Positions 46,512-58,744 of a DNA stretch of 64,000 nt are shown in pieces. The notes under the pieces were generated by a model. That model had not been told where the DNA came from. It searched no databases and worked only from the letters and a program-made list of their open reading frames with translations. Source of the DNA: Pictodentalium vernedei (Eukaryota; Mollusca; Scaphopoda; Dentaliida; Dentaliidae); contig CM062297.1 of assembly GCA_031216915.1 (NCBI GenBank), forward strand, positions 833,729,337-833,793,336, given 5' to 3'. Positions within the stretch are counted from its first letter, which is position 1. Each line of letters starts with the position of its first letter. Position numbers and translations under genes: made by a program.

Positions 46512-48790
46512 GCGGACAAGAAACTAAACTATCATGCTTGGTAGCAGGCTTATATATATATATAGCGTCGATAAATAATACACATGTTCTAATGACATTA
46601 TTGGACTGTGTCGGTAAGTCAGGGACAATGTCCCTGAACCGATCCAAAATTCCGTGTCCAATGACGCTATAAGTCTCTTATCCAACATCGCAGCAATGTA
46701 GTCCGAAGGAACAACCACTGGAAGATAATGCCGGAAGAAATGTATGGCAGCTTCCGATGTTCCGAAAGGGAAAACTCGAAATCGTCCGAATCCCTTTCGC
46801 CATCCTGTCGGACCCTATAAAGCGTTCGGTCGTCCGAACCTGATGCAACCGCGGACCGCACCGACCCAGCGCCATCGGATAATTCCTGATCCGACCGAGA
46901 AACTGTCGATTGCTGGGATGCTGCGAAAAATTGTGCTAACTTGGATAGCACGTCCGTCACTGAGGCCTGTGGAGAAGCGGTCTTACGATGCATTGCCGCT
47001 GGAAGCTCCGTGATCGTTACCCCGTGCATACTACTATTATGCGAGCGAACGGAGTGTATAGGCCTCGTGTCCCTTGGATACCGGATGGCGTGACCTATTC
47101 GCCGTGGAATCACTGAATGACGAAACTGGTCGGATACTCGAGGTCACGTAGCCAATGTGCGGTCGTGTGCGCTGCTGTGAGGATGAGGAAGCATTATCGA
47201 CAGTCTCTCGAACTGTCAATAAAACGGAGCATCCCGAGTGGCGGACATATGCTCCGAATGCAAAAAATCTGAACCACAACATGCGGTCCCCTATGTTGTT
47301 GGGCGAGAGAGGGACCTCTCTCGCTCACAGCCCGGACGAACCTGGACGAGCCAGGAACCGGACTAACAGGCTTCCTCCGATCTGTCCTCAATCTGTCGTC
47401 ACTGGGTGAGTACTAAAGTTATTATAGTGCTCGCATCACCCAAATCTCCTTCCTAGACCGCAACGGACGAACCCGGCAGCCGAACCATTCGATGAATGTA
47501 CGCTATACCGGGTGAGCTAGCGAATGTCACTCCGTAGATCCTACAAGGGACCTCTTAGGCGATAGACATAATCCATGAGCACTTATTGCCGCTAGCTCTT
47601 CATTAACTATGACGACAGAGGCACACTTTGAAAGACATCTCCGTAACTTTGCGAACAAGAAACCAGAAATGCTTGGTAATAGCAAGCATATAATAATATA
47701 TATAGCGTCGTTCAATAATTCGAAAGTTTGTGTGACATTATTGGACTATGTCGGAACTGAGGGACAATGTCCCTGAACCGAACCAAAAATTTCCAAGTCC
47801 ACCGACGCTATCAGTTTCTTATCCGGCATCGCAGCATTCTGGTCCGACGGAACAACCTGTAGAAGATCAAGTCAGATGACATACACAACAGCATATGTTG
47901 TTCCGAAAGGGAAAGCTTGAAATCCTCCGAATCCCTTTCGGTATCCCGTCGGACCGGATGAAATTTTCGGACGTCCGTACCTGCTTCCGCGGAGCGTCCC
48001 GACCCAGCATCGTCGTATAATACATTATGCGACAGATTCAGTTGTTGCTGGGATGCTGCGATAAGCTGTGCTATTTGGGATAGCACGTCCGTCCCCGAGG
48101 CCTGTGCAGTAGCGGTCTTACGATGCATTGCCGCCGGAAGCTCCGTGTACGTTGACTCCCGCACACTTTCTTATGCGAACGTCCGGAGTCTGCAGGCCTC
48201 GTGTCCTTGGCTACCGGATGGTGTGACCTGGTCGCCGATGATTCTCTGATTGGCGAAGCTGACTGGATATCCGAGGTCACGTAGCCAAGAGCGGTCGTGT
48301 GCGCTACCATGAGAATGAGGAAGCCTTATTGACAGTCTCTCAGGACTGACTATATGTCGGAGCGTCCCGAGCGGCGGACGTATGCTCCGAATGCGAAACA
48401 TTTTGTACCACAACATCTGGGGCCAGATGTTGTTGTACGAGAGAGGGGCCTCTCTTGCTCGCCGTCCGGATGGACCTGAACGAGCTAGGAACCGGACTAA
48501 AAGGCTTCCTCTGTTCTCCCTCTAATCCGCCATCACTGGGTGTGCATTTGGTTGATTTATAGTGCTCGCATCACCCCAAAACTCCTTCTAGACCGCAACG
48601 GATGAACCCGGCTGCCGAACCATTCGATGAATGGACGCTACACCGGGCGAGCTAGCGGACGTCAAAGGCCGTCGAACCTACTAGGGTCCTCTTAGGCAAT
48701 TGGCGTATTTACATGAGCACTTTTCCGCTAGCCCTTCATTAATTGTGACGACGGAGAAACACTGTTGGAAGACATCATGGATACATCACC
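46512..48790 (-). repeat. gag-like block, two tandem units, copy C
   Basis: Unit starts near 46512 and 47651 (offset about 1139 bp), the same arrangement as in A and B. Confidence 0.85.
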
Positions 48791-49905
48791 CTAATCTTGA
48801 TCGTCTGAAATAGAAATTGATAAAGTAGAGTGACCCTGCAGGGAAAGGACCGGAATGTCCAATTCCCCACTAACATACCGTGACACACGCTTCCCATGTT
48901 GTCATCGAAATCATCACATACAGAACAGGAGTTAGTGCGAGTACACTGACTACACATAGAATGATTATAAAAGTCAGAGGAAGATTTCCTCTTATTACAA
49001 TTGACCAAAATCTTTTCAATGTGAAAAGAAAACAAAGTCCTAGTACTCGCACCAACCCCTGACAATCAAAATACATAATAATATGATTCATTAACATAGA
49101 AAAAATAATTGAAATCAAAATATTTTGAAAAAATATTTTTTCAGAACAGCCCAAGTTTCTGAAAAGTAACGTTAAGCCCCAATGGATCCCAAGCCTAAGT
49201 GTGGACAAAAATTTTAAAAATATTTTAAACAATTGATGCAACACTTACGAACAATAATAATGTATCTAGTTATGATTAAATTAACATCAAGATATTATTT
49301 TCAAGAAATCCCCCCTCACACAGAGGGCTGTTGTAAATGTAAACAATAAGTGTAAAAACACTAAAATAAGACTCCAGGCACCCAGGCCCGAAATCAGTTA
49401 CCAATAATACACTATCTGATGCAAAACAGAGACTTCCAGGGCAGAAACTGCAGAACATCAGATGGTAGATGCAGAACACAACGCCTAACCACCCATAGGT
49501 GAAGACGTAAACATGGGGAAAAGAACAGAATTCATTCTGTTATTCAGCTAAAACTCCCAAGAAATTTTAGTAATAAAATTACAGAAAATATGCCAAAAGC
49601 ATGGGAGAATAGCAAGAGGGGACTTAAAGGAAAGGGAGAGAGGAAAACACTGAACAATCAGTGTAACTTGATAACAAGAATGACAACAAAATGGCTGCTG
49701 CCTCGAAAATAGGTAACTTAACATAATTTCATTAAAAAATTTTAAGTTACAGCCCTGATAATTTTCTGTCACACATTTTTCCTCTCCTCCTTCTATATCC
49801 TCCTTAGAATCACCATTTCACTAATATTTATGTGTCTGGCATCATTTAAACTGAGATTTACAAGCACAAAGATCAGTCAGATGTTAACTGATGAAGGGCC
49901 AAACT

Positions 49906-50094
49906 AAGAATGATTAATGGCGCCAATTTCGGAACGTCCTTGACACTGCGCATGCAGTGTGGAGGGCCATTCAGGACATGTTTTCTTTGGTTTTAGATGC
50001 AAATTTTGGGGATTGGGGGGCAAAATTTGTGTTTGGCCCTATATTTTAAGAGTTAGCACAAGCTATGTCTGGGTCATTGGTACAGTATAAAAAT
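49906..50094 (-). repeat. DIRS copy C right inverted terminal repeat
   Basis: Inverted match to 43164-43391, slightly shorter than the right repeats of A and B. Confidence 0.85.
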
Positions 50095-50529
50095 ATACAG
50101 ACTGTTGTTCAGATGGAACAAGATTCGAAAAGCTTATGAATAAAAATTCATTGTCTTAATGTGCCGTTCCGTGAGGGATGGAGAATCAACCTCCGTAGCC
50201 CTCTCACCATCTGAACGTTCCATCTGAAAACATTGTCAACACCATCCGAAAGTACAGATAACTGGAACAACCCAGCACCATCCGAGAGCTCACTACCGGA
50301 GATTGTTGACGGTAGAACTTGCAACTACTGGGATGGTGTGATACGCTGCGCAATCTGCGGCAGCAAGTCCATGTATGGGGCTTGCAGAGCAGCGATTATC
50401 CGCTTCTTCACCATATGCTGGTCACGGGACGGAAATCTGTCCCTCGATCTTTTGATCTTTTGATGCACGTGGAACAGCATGAACATTCGGATAGCTAGTC
50501 TGTGGTCTAACGTGCTTCATCGACGAAGC

Positions 50530-51185
50530 AGAGGAAGAAGCCATAGTTGCAACCAGCCCCAGCTGCAGTGTGGAAGGAGCGTCCCAAACCGCAAGCGTGA
50601 ACGGGCATCCCAACTCACTAAAGTTTTTTGAATCGAAAACAGGTGACCATGAATGCTGATGGAACTGAGAGGGTTCTCCAGCTCGCGGTCTGGATCCAGA
50701 CCTTTCTGAATGTTCCGCTTAGAAACTTGTAGGCTTCCACCCATTAGAGTGCTTTTTCATGGAAGAGGAAGCGGTAACAACAGCTGACCCTGGCTGAAGT
50801 GTGGAAGGAGCATCCTGACTCGCACATTTCAGACGGGTGCTCCAACTCATTGAAGTTTCTCATGACAGAAAACAGTCGACCCCAACTGCTAATGGGATCC
50901 CAGATCTCGCTGAGTATCCCGTTGAGAAACTTGTAGGCTAATCCCTTTTGTGTGCGCTTCCATGAAAGAAGAAGAAACCATAAGTGTAGCCAACCCCGGC
51001 TGCAGTGTGGAAGGAACATCCCAACACATGTTCTGACTCATTATAGTTTCTCGCAATGGACACAGTCGACATCGACTGAGAACGGGACAGAGAGGGTTCT
51101 CCAACTCGCGATCTCACCCCAGATCTTGCCGAGCATTCTGAAAAGAAACTTTCAGGCTACTTCTCCTTTTGCCATCATCGCTGGG
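50530..51185 (-). repeat. ~205-235 bp tandem repeat, three units, DIRS copy F
   Basis: CAGTGTGGAAGGARCRTCC recurs near 50568, 50797 and 51004. Accompanying blocks are AGAGGGTTCTCCARCTCGCG and GAAACTTGTAGGCT. It sits where the gag-like block lies in the other copies. Confidence 0.8.
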
Positions 51186-51570
51186 TGAACTTTATATTGA
51201 GGTGTTCACTCTACCCACGTTATACCACTCGACCGCAATGGACCTACCCGGCGTCCCAGCTCCCATATAGGGATGACCGGTTCACTGGTCATGCTAGCTG
51301 CATGCAGAGACTTAAGCTTCTAATGGCTTTAATCCTGTACAAATATCATGAGTACCTTGGGAGCTAGCTCTGTTTACTCATCAGAGCAGGGCTCATCAGA
51401 GTGCTTAGATGGCAGCACGTAATGGACAGGTGTTAAGGTACCATCACCATGTTCTTGTTCCTTTGAAAAAGAGATTGAAAGACTGGTATTAACCAGCAGT
51501 GAAAGCTCTTACATCGGAACTTCACCGCCCACCACACAGGTCGACACCCATTTCCAATGTTCGCATCCCA

Positions 51571-52847
51571 TAGTAATAATAAATAAATAATTTATAAGCC
51601 TAAAATCCACAAAAGTGCATTTTGGCTTTACAAAAACTAATGGAATGCCTGTTGGAAGAAATGTGTTTTCATGCTTTTCTTGAATGAATTTAAGGTACTG
51701 ATAGTTTTTATATGTTTTGTGAGTGAGTTCCACACAGTGGGGGCAGCCACAGAGAATGCTCTGTCACCTGCGGTCTTCAGTCTTGCCCTTGGCTGTGAGA
51801 GCAATGTTTCATTGCCGGACCTTAAAGCTCGGGCTGGTTCATACCAATTTACAAGCTCAGTGAGGTAGGGTGGTGAAGGCTCTTAAAAACCAGCAGGCAC
51901 AGTTTATATTCGATTCTCCGGCATACTGGCAGCCAGTGCAGTTCCTGAAGGATAGGTGTTATGTGGCAAGTTTTTCTATTTCTAGTGACTACTCGAGCTG
52001 CACAGTTCTGTATATGCTGCAATTTTATAATGTGGGCATTTGTTGATCCAGAGAGCAGGGAGTTGCAGTAGTCGAGCCGAGTTGTCACAAAGGCATTTAC
52101 GAGTTGTTCAGCTGTTTTGTTGTCTATTAAGTTCCTAATTTTGCTGATGCTTCTCGGATGAAAATATGCCACCTGGCAGATGTGTCTGCATGTCTGTCAA
52201 GTGATAGGTTTTCATCGAAGAAAAAGCCGAGGTTACGAACGGACTTGGTTGAGGAAATGCACACATCCTGGATGTGTAAATCAAGTTTGGGCAATTTAGA
52301 CAATTGCTGTTGAGTTCCAAAAAAGATAATTTCAGTTTTGTCGTGGTTTAATTTCAAGAAATTAGCAGTCATCCAAGATTTTATTTCCAGAATGCACTGT
52401 TCTAATTTCTGCACGGAACAGGCAGCGCTATCTTTATAGAAATGGATGTATAGCTGTGTGTCATCAGCATAACAATGAAACTTAAGTCAATGCTTTCTTA
52501 TAATGTCACCCAGTCGAAGGACATATATGGTATACAGAATCGGTCCGAGAACCGATCCCTGAGGAACACCGCATGAGAGTAGGAGTTTTTCGGGGCGCTC
52601 GCCCTCAATTACAACACATTGTGTACGATCTTGTAAATGGGAGCGAAACCACTGAAGTACAGTGCCTTTAACACCAATCCTATTTTCTAGATGCATCATG
52701 AGGGTCGTATGGTCAATCGTGTCAAACGCAGTGCTGAGATCCAGAAGCACGAGACACGATAGCAACTGTTCATCCATTGCCAACAGTAAATCATTTTGAA
52801 CTCTCACAAGCACAGTTTCAGTTGTACAAGTATTCAAGGAGTGCCGT
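51571..52847 (-). mobile_element. 5'-truncated L2-like LINE
   Basis: A minus-strand non-LTR retrotransposon remnant holding the C-terminal half of the ORF2 reverse transcriptase, a short 3' UTR and a TAAT/TAAA-type tail (TTATTATTTATTATTACT on the minus strand). The 5' end is cut within the RT domain, as is usual for target-primed insertions. It sits inside DIRS copy F. Confidence 0.85.
51637..52847 (-). pseudogene. L2-like LINE reverse transcriptase, C-terminal part
   Basis: Motifs in order on the minus strand: TETVLVRVQNDLL, LDLSTAFDTIDH, GVPQGSVLGPILYTIY (about 52540-52590), HCYADDTQLYIHFYKD (catalytic YADD, about 52440-52480), SVRNLGFFFDENLSLDRH, LHWLPVCRRIEYKLCLLVF, and a C-terminus VWNSLTKHIKTISTLNSFKK then SMKTHFFQQAFH with stop at 51639-51637. 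The arrangement and wording fit the L2/CR1 group. The frame is not continuous: a stop lies just before the YADD block and frame changes separate the pieces, so the copy is dead. N-terminal endonuclease and RT fingers are absent through 5' truncation. Confidence 0.85.
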
Positions 52848-53771
52848 GACTATCGGCAAACAACAAACCTTTAATCCCAAGGCTTCCTGGACTTACACTA
52901 AGTACCAGTTATTATAATGGATATGATAATAATGAAGCCAAAAACATAAGTCCACTGCACTCCCAATAATAATACAAAATAAACATCGCAAGGATACATA
53001 ACAAAGTCAATAATAAAAATTTTCCAAAAAAAAAATTCAAAAAATTTTGAATGAAGCCTAAGTGCCCCAAGGGCATCTCGATAGAGCCTAAATGTGGACA
53101 GGCACTAACTAATTAAAGCTAAACTACCGGAATAAGATATATGTATCCTATTAGAAAAAAAAATAATTGTTTTTAACTAAACACTGAATTTATACGAAAC
53201 CAAAACGTTATTAAACAGACAACAGCGTCAAGCGGAAAAAACGGAAACTAACCAACAACAGGCACAACAAATGCCCAAAGTCAGTAACCGATCAACAACC
53301 ACCTGTTAAAAAAGCTAGATCTTCATATGAAGAAAAAACAATGCATCTGGTAGAAGATGCACGAATACAAAACGTTCTGAACAGTAAGGAACAGGACGTA
53401 AACAAAGGGGATAAATGGAATACCTATTCCGTTTTACAAGTTAAACTCCCAAGAATTTACAAAAAAAAATTCTTCAATAAAAAAGCTGAAAGAGCTTGGG
53501 AATATAACAGGAGGGTTCAGAAGAGGGAAGGGAAGTAATATTAACAAAACGACATATTATAATGACAACGTTCAGAAGAATATCCCAAAATTGGGGAACA
53601 TGAAAAATTATAAAGTTACAGCCCTGAACATCCGAAACCACCGTTATTCACTTCCAGCATCCTGCTACTGTTGATTCCATGAAAACCATCATTGATTTGT
53701 GTCTGGCATCTTCAAAAATGAGATTTAAAAGCACAGATGTCGGTTCAGTTGTTACTGACTTTGGGCCAAAC

Positions 53772-53955
53772 AGAAGAATGATGATGGTGCCAATTCCAGT
53801 CTCTTCCAGGGTACTGCATATGCGCAAGTACTAAAAGTTGGAGGGCCAGATAGGACTTTTAATTTTTGGTATTGTATGCAAATTTTGGGGATTGGAGGGT
53901 TCAAAATTTGTGTTTGGCCCTTAATAATACTGAGGTTGAATCAGCTAAGTCTGGA
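53772..53955 (-). repeat. DIRS copy F right inverted terminal repeat
   Basis: Inverted match to 39351-39583. The outermost ~25 bp expected from the internal complementary region are not seen. Confidence 0.8.
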
Positions 53956-54289
53956 CCCCTTCAAACTCCCCACTCCCAACAGGGTGAAACTTCATTTTTT
54001 TTTGCATAAAATCACTCAAAATCCTCCAAATTTTCCTTTCAAGCAAAAAATAATAATTTTGTACAAAGGACACTCCCCCCCCCCTCCCCCCTCCGCCACA
54101 GGGTCTCAGCTGGCCAGGAGGTTCTCATCTGAGCAAATAATCTTATCTTATCTCAGGTACTCACATTTACATGTAACTACAGTTTAACACAACCAGATCT
54201 GTCACATGTGGGCACACCTTCATTTAAACAAATAGAAAATTCTCCATTGGGTGCTCACCAAAATCAGTCAAGTATAACACTTTGAACAA
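53956..54289. other. unannotated spacer with a C-rich tract
   Basis: C runs at about 54068-54095. No gene. Confidence 0.5.
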
Positions 54290-54905
54290 ACTTTAATCTG
54301 GGAGTTATAGTAATGATATGTACCAAATATTAAAAGATTCTACTTGGTGAGTCTGAAGAAAATCTTTGAAAGGAGCCCAAATATGAGCCCAAGGATTTGA
54401 TCTGAACAAAACTTGAATCTCCCCACACTAAGGATGTCAATACTATGTAACAAAATCTGATTTGTGGATGCGAAGAAGATGATTTGTTAAAGAATAGTCC
54501 TAGTATTGCATTAAGATAAGAAACTGGAATCCAACAGGGAGCCCTCAATGTGACCCAAGTGACTTCATTTGAACAAACTGGAATCTGAACTCCCTCAGGT
54601 TACTGCATATTAAAAGATTCTGACTGGTTGATCAGAAGAAGATTTATAAAGAAATTTCCCTTTATTACACTAAATAAAAATTTAGGATGCCATAGAGAGC
54701 CAAATATGAACACAGGGACTTGATTTGAGCAAACTGGAATCTGACCCAACTAAGGATACTGCAAACCAAGTATCAAAAGATTCTGACCGAAGGATCTGAA
54801 AAACAGGATTTTTAAAGAATATTCCTCACATTGCACTAAGTTAAAATTGGGGCTCCTATAGGGAATCCAAATACGACAATTGGAACTTGATTTTAACAAA
54901 CTTGA
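54290..54905 (+). mobile_element. HINE core fragment, four degenerate units
   Basis: Units about 160 bp long with GAGCCCAAATATGAGCCC-like markers near 54376, 54540, 54700 and 54862 and AAAAGATTCTGACYG. It matches the core family at 4094-5983 and 6237-10269. Neither end is present. Confidence 0.75.
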
Positions 54906-54914
54906 ATAATATTG

Positions 54915-55030
54915 CTTGCTATATAATCGTACACCACAGACGGCGTACACCGATACGTAGAAAACCGGTGATATAAAATATAACATACACATGTCCAATT
55001 GAGCCACTCTGAACGATCTCTGGAGAGAAA
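54915..55030 (-). mobile_element. short fragment of an F-type DIRS element
   Basis: GTACACCGATACGTAG, AAACCGGTGATAT and ACATGTCCAATTGAG match copy F around 40310-40385. Copy D is inserted directly after it. Confidence 0.55.
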
Positions 55031-55260
55031 GTTAAAAAATTTATAGTAATTTATATATTTTTTATACTTACCAATGACCCAGACTTAGCTGGTGCTAACT
55101 CTAAAATATTTAGGGCCAAACGCAAATTTTACCCCCAATCCCCAAAATTTGCATCTAAAACCGAAAATTACATGTCCTATATGGTCCTCCATACTTTTAC
55201 TCCACTGCGCATGCGCAGTGTCAAGGAGGTCTCGAAATTGCCGGCAAAAGTCATTCTTAC
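55031..55260 (-). repeat. DIRS copy D left inverted terminal repeat
   Basis: Starts GTTAAAAAATTTATAG like A-C; palindrome ACTGCGCATGCGCAGT at 55204-55219. The matching right repeat is outside the window. Confidence 0.8.
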
Positions 55261-55332
55261 AACCAGTGCCTGGTAAGCGTTATGTACTCAGCGGGGAGGA
55301 ATGAGTTCCCAACTCATGGGAGGGCCATCCCC

Positions 55333-55419
55333 GTCTGGGTCATTGGTAAGTATAAAAAATATATAAATTACTATAAATTTTTAACATTTTTATACTGTAC
55401 CAATGACCAGACTAAGCTG
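55333..55419 (-). repeat. DIRS copy D internal complementary region
   Basis: Same two-part design as in copy A. Confidence 0.8.
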
Positions 55420-56344
55420 AATAGTAAAAAAGGTTGGAGGGCCTAGGACGTAAGGAAAATCCAATAGACTCAATTACCTATAACAGACCTATTCCCTTAA
55501 GGAGAAAAGGAGAGATACTGTTACATGTATCTTTCTTATTTGTAACAAAAAGGAAAGACACAATACTATTCTGTAATTGAGCACAATAACATCAATGATC
55601 TCTATAAACATCTTGTATAACCCTTTATACTAATATTTTTTTAAGGAAAGCCAGTAAATACAGGAGTCTAGAGAAATGAGACTCTATATACTCATTTAAA
55701 AGTGTTCGAGGATCAACACTTGAAAAAATATTACACAGATGAGTAAACATAAGCTTAACCGTAAAAACATCTCGGAAGCGACACGGAATTACTAAGACCA
55801 AGGGAGGTATTCCCTTGCTTTACACTATAAAGCAGGTGACCTAAGGGAACACCCACCCACCCCCCCCCCCCCTTTCCCTTGCCCTGGATCAAATACTCCA
55901 GAGCAAAGAGGGCAGCAGGACAGAGTCACTGCCGGAACCAGAAGCCTATACACACATAGTTGCCACTGTTTAATAGACGACATTCTGAGTAAAAAATAGT
56001 GGACCTAAACAATGTAGATCTGCAGAAAAGGACTCAATATTCTCAGATACAAAATCGTGAAAATGGAGGGCTAACACTCATATGCAGCCCTCATTAAATC
56101 TGTAATAACAATATTAATAGCTTAAGCCCATGAAGTAGAAGAACTCTTACTTCATGAGCTTAAACTAAAACACAGACTGCTGAATAAAGATATAATCATA
56201 AGCAGAACTGACTGTAGATTGAATCCATCTGACCATAGAATGGACCGAAATGTGGAGGAAGCTTCCATGGCATGTCCCATAACAGACGCCTGAGTAAATT
56301 AGTCCAGTCTTGTGGAGCTAGAGAAGCTACCAACAGAATTTGCA

Positions 56345-57820
56345 TTAAAATAATTGCACTAGAGCAATATCTGCTGAATCAACAGCGCTGGAAGATACGC
56401 ATATCTTATTATTCCGTCTAACAAGATCGATAGAGCGTTTACTGCAAACGCTCGAAGATCCAAACATAATGACACATACGTCTGCAACTGGTTGTTGAGA
56501 TGTGTCACGAATAAGTCGATCATTGGCCGCTCTCCTTGGTAGCAAACTGATTGAAAACTTGTTTGTTGAAAGCCGATTCTGGCGGCAACAAACGGCCCCT
56601 CCACAAAGGGAGTCCGCTAATACGTTCAGACGACCCGGAATATGGTGGACCGATAGGAGAACTTGATGTTCTAGTAGCAACCGAAAGATTCATTCCGTTA
56701 ACATGAATAACAGGATGGAATGAGTGCCTCCATAATTTCGAAAATACTCTAATACCGTCGAGTTGTCGGACAGAATTAGCATTTGAACATTCTGAATTAC
56801 GTTATCCAATAACGTAGCGCAAGCCAAAATGACATCATACTTGATGTCTGAGTGCTTGATAAGGAACTACGGAATCAAAAAACCCTGGCACTTCAATCCA
56901 TTGGGCTCAATGAAATGACCCCAACTTGTTTTACTGGCATCCATCAAGACAACTTGGATCCATCAATTGCAGTGGAACTACCGGAGTTAAGCCCAGAAAA
57001 CTTGACCAAGTCTGAATCTCTTATTTACTTGATTTGACAAGAAGATGTCAGTATCGAGCGAAAGAATCTTCACCCTCCAATTCTGAATTAAAGAAATTTG
57101 GAGAGGAGCAATGCGTAACCGCCCCCATCGGAATAAAATCGCGGCAGTTCCGCCTAAACGTATCAGTCTCATAAGATCGTAAGATCTCTCGCTGAGACTT
57201 TGTCTGAGCGAACACAATAGTGAGCATAACAACTGAATAATTTCATTCTGGGTAATGGCAGACGAATGAAAAAGTTGTGCATTATGAAGCTCATCCCCCG
57301 GTGGGTGAATGACTTGGATGATACCAGATCCGACTTCTCCTCGTTTACTTAAGAAACCGAGATGTCGGAGCAATAGAAGAAGATTCTGAACATAGTTCTG
57401 AAGCGTTAACTCATTGCCGTACCTGTATGAATGTCGTCCAGGTAGGTCGACGTTATCACAGACGAATAAGCTCGGAAATGAGTCATTACCGAGTCCGTTA
57501 TTCGAGTGAAGGCCCAGGAGGCTTGATTCAGACCGAAGCATATTGCCCGGAGCTGATATACGACTCCTATGATAAGGAAGCGAAGATACTTTCTGACGCC
57601 TGATGTACCATGACGTGAAAGTACGCATCTTGAGATTTATGCATGTAGCATAATCGTACACCGGAATACTCGCTCTGACCGATCAGGTGGACTCCATATA
57701 TAAACTTGGAGCCACAAACAGCTTGTTTATCCAGTTCCGAATAATGAGTGAACGGAACAAGCCGTCTGGTTTTTGGAACTAGAAATTCCTGGATTTCTAC
57801 GATCTCCATCACGATCATTC
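56345..57820 (-). pseudogene. RT and RNase H remnant, DIRS copy D
   Basis: The RNase H end shows VLLSVHHIPGRLNVLADSL. The RT start shows a GSKFIYGV-type segment like the GPKFYMETI of copy E. Broken fossil; parts assigned by comparison with copy E. Confidence 0.65.
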
Positions 57821-57859
57821 CAGAAGAGACTAGACTTCTGATGGAAGCAAGCCTCTATC

Positions 57860-58252
57860 CTACTGACTTGGCAGAAGCTGAGTCCATCTTGGACTCCGAG
57901 TTAACAGCGGATTTTGTTTGAGGAACAATTTAGTCCTTCCGAAATCACCCCTTGAATCCAAGGGACGTCCGTAATCTATTCCCAAATAATTGAGAAACTC
58001 GACAACAGTAGAGGTAAAAACATTACCTCCTGGTCCTGCGAGGCTTGCGGAAGGAGAAGCCATGTCCTCCATGGTCCGCACCTCGCCCCGTCGACCTAGG
58101 GACGTCTGACTGGAATTACGGCCCCTATATGAGTTGCTACCCTGACGGTCTCTAGAATAAGACCTAGAGGATGCATAGGAACCTCTATAGGAACTTCCCT
58201 TGGACGTATTCGTCCCAGAAGTGCCTGTCCTACTCTTCTCTGCTGAATCCAA
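57860..58252 (-). pseudogene. Ser/Gly/Arg-rich C-terminal gag-like segment, DIRS copy D
   Basis: An open minus-strand frame with many Ser-Arg-Gly-Tyr repeats (GSSYRGSYASSRSYSRDRQG near its start), typical of a nucleic-acid-binding tail. It is followed by a conserved stretch (FLNYLGIDYGRPL, TRSPRWTQL) that also heads the RT of copy E. No zinc knuckle is seen. Part of a broken element. Confidence 0.6.
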
Positions 58253-58744
58253 CTATATGGAAGCGAATTTTAATAGCAGAGAGTCAAAAGCTTTCTTAGT
58301 TAACTGATGATAGACTGCGGAAAGCTTGCCGTCGAAGAAAACTCTCTGGAGACCGGAGCGACTCTGAGAGAGTTTTTCACCTTACTGTCTAAACGCGTGG
58401 ATGCAGCCAGGACCGCGTCACGTCTAACCAGCTCCATATTGCCACTAAAGGATGGAGTTTTACGTGAGGTCCTTGAAAGAACTCTTAAGGATATTATCAT
58501 CCTAGAATTCTTTTCCCTTTGAAACGTAAGGATAACGTTCTGGTAAGGTGATCTGTGTACGATGATGCGTCTAAGCTGACCCTGCTAGACGATATTATTA
58601 TTTCCAACATCATGGTTGGAATTGACATAGACGACTGTAAAAAACAATAGTAGGTCCTGCCCTGGTCGTCTAGACACAGAGAACTCTCAAAATGCTCTGT
58701 CCTGCCGTTTCAAAATATTCGTTGAATTGATGAAAGGCAGATGT

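Larger units (their letters stand above)
43164..50094 (-). mobile_element. DIRS-type retrotransposon copy C (fossil), nested in F
   Basis: Close relative of A and B, by eye nearest to A. Left inverted repeat 43164-43391, internal complementary region 43466-43554, tyrosine recombinase remnant about 44100-45296, RNase H remnant about 45430-46060, gag-like block about 46070-48790 with two ~1.14-kb units, leader to 49900, right inverted repeat 49906-50094. No RT is recognised. Inserted within copy F. Many breaks. Confidence 0.85.
39351..53955 (-). mobile_element. older DIRS-type retrotransposon copy F (fossil, interrupted)
   Basis: A diverged relative of A-E. Left inverted repeat 39351-39583 (starts GATAAATTTATATTAATTTG), internal complementary region 39655-39783, right inverted repeat 53772-53955. 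Its body lies at 39784-43163, 50095-51570 and 52848-53770. Copy C (43164-50094) and an L2-like LINE (51571-52847) are inserted in it. The interior is strongly decayed: a segment near 41640-41690 resembles the gag-like part of the other copies, and two blocks of short tandem repeats replace most coding sequence. It is the oldest copy here by nesting and divergence. Very many breaks. Confidence 0.75.

Noticed and set aside
11964-50094. A, B and C as segmental duplications of one locus
   Set aside because: Left and right flanks of the three copies are unrelated beyond the terminal AAA and AT, so separate insertions fit better.
57000-57661. 224-codon minus-strand frame in copy D as an independent gene
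   Set aside because: Copy E has an equivalent frame at 62927-63511 that overlaps, out of frame, the segment carrying the RT motifs; it is an alternative frame of the RT region.
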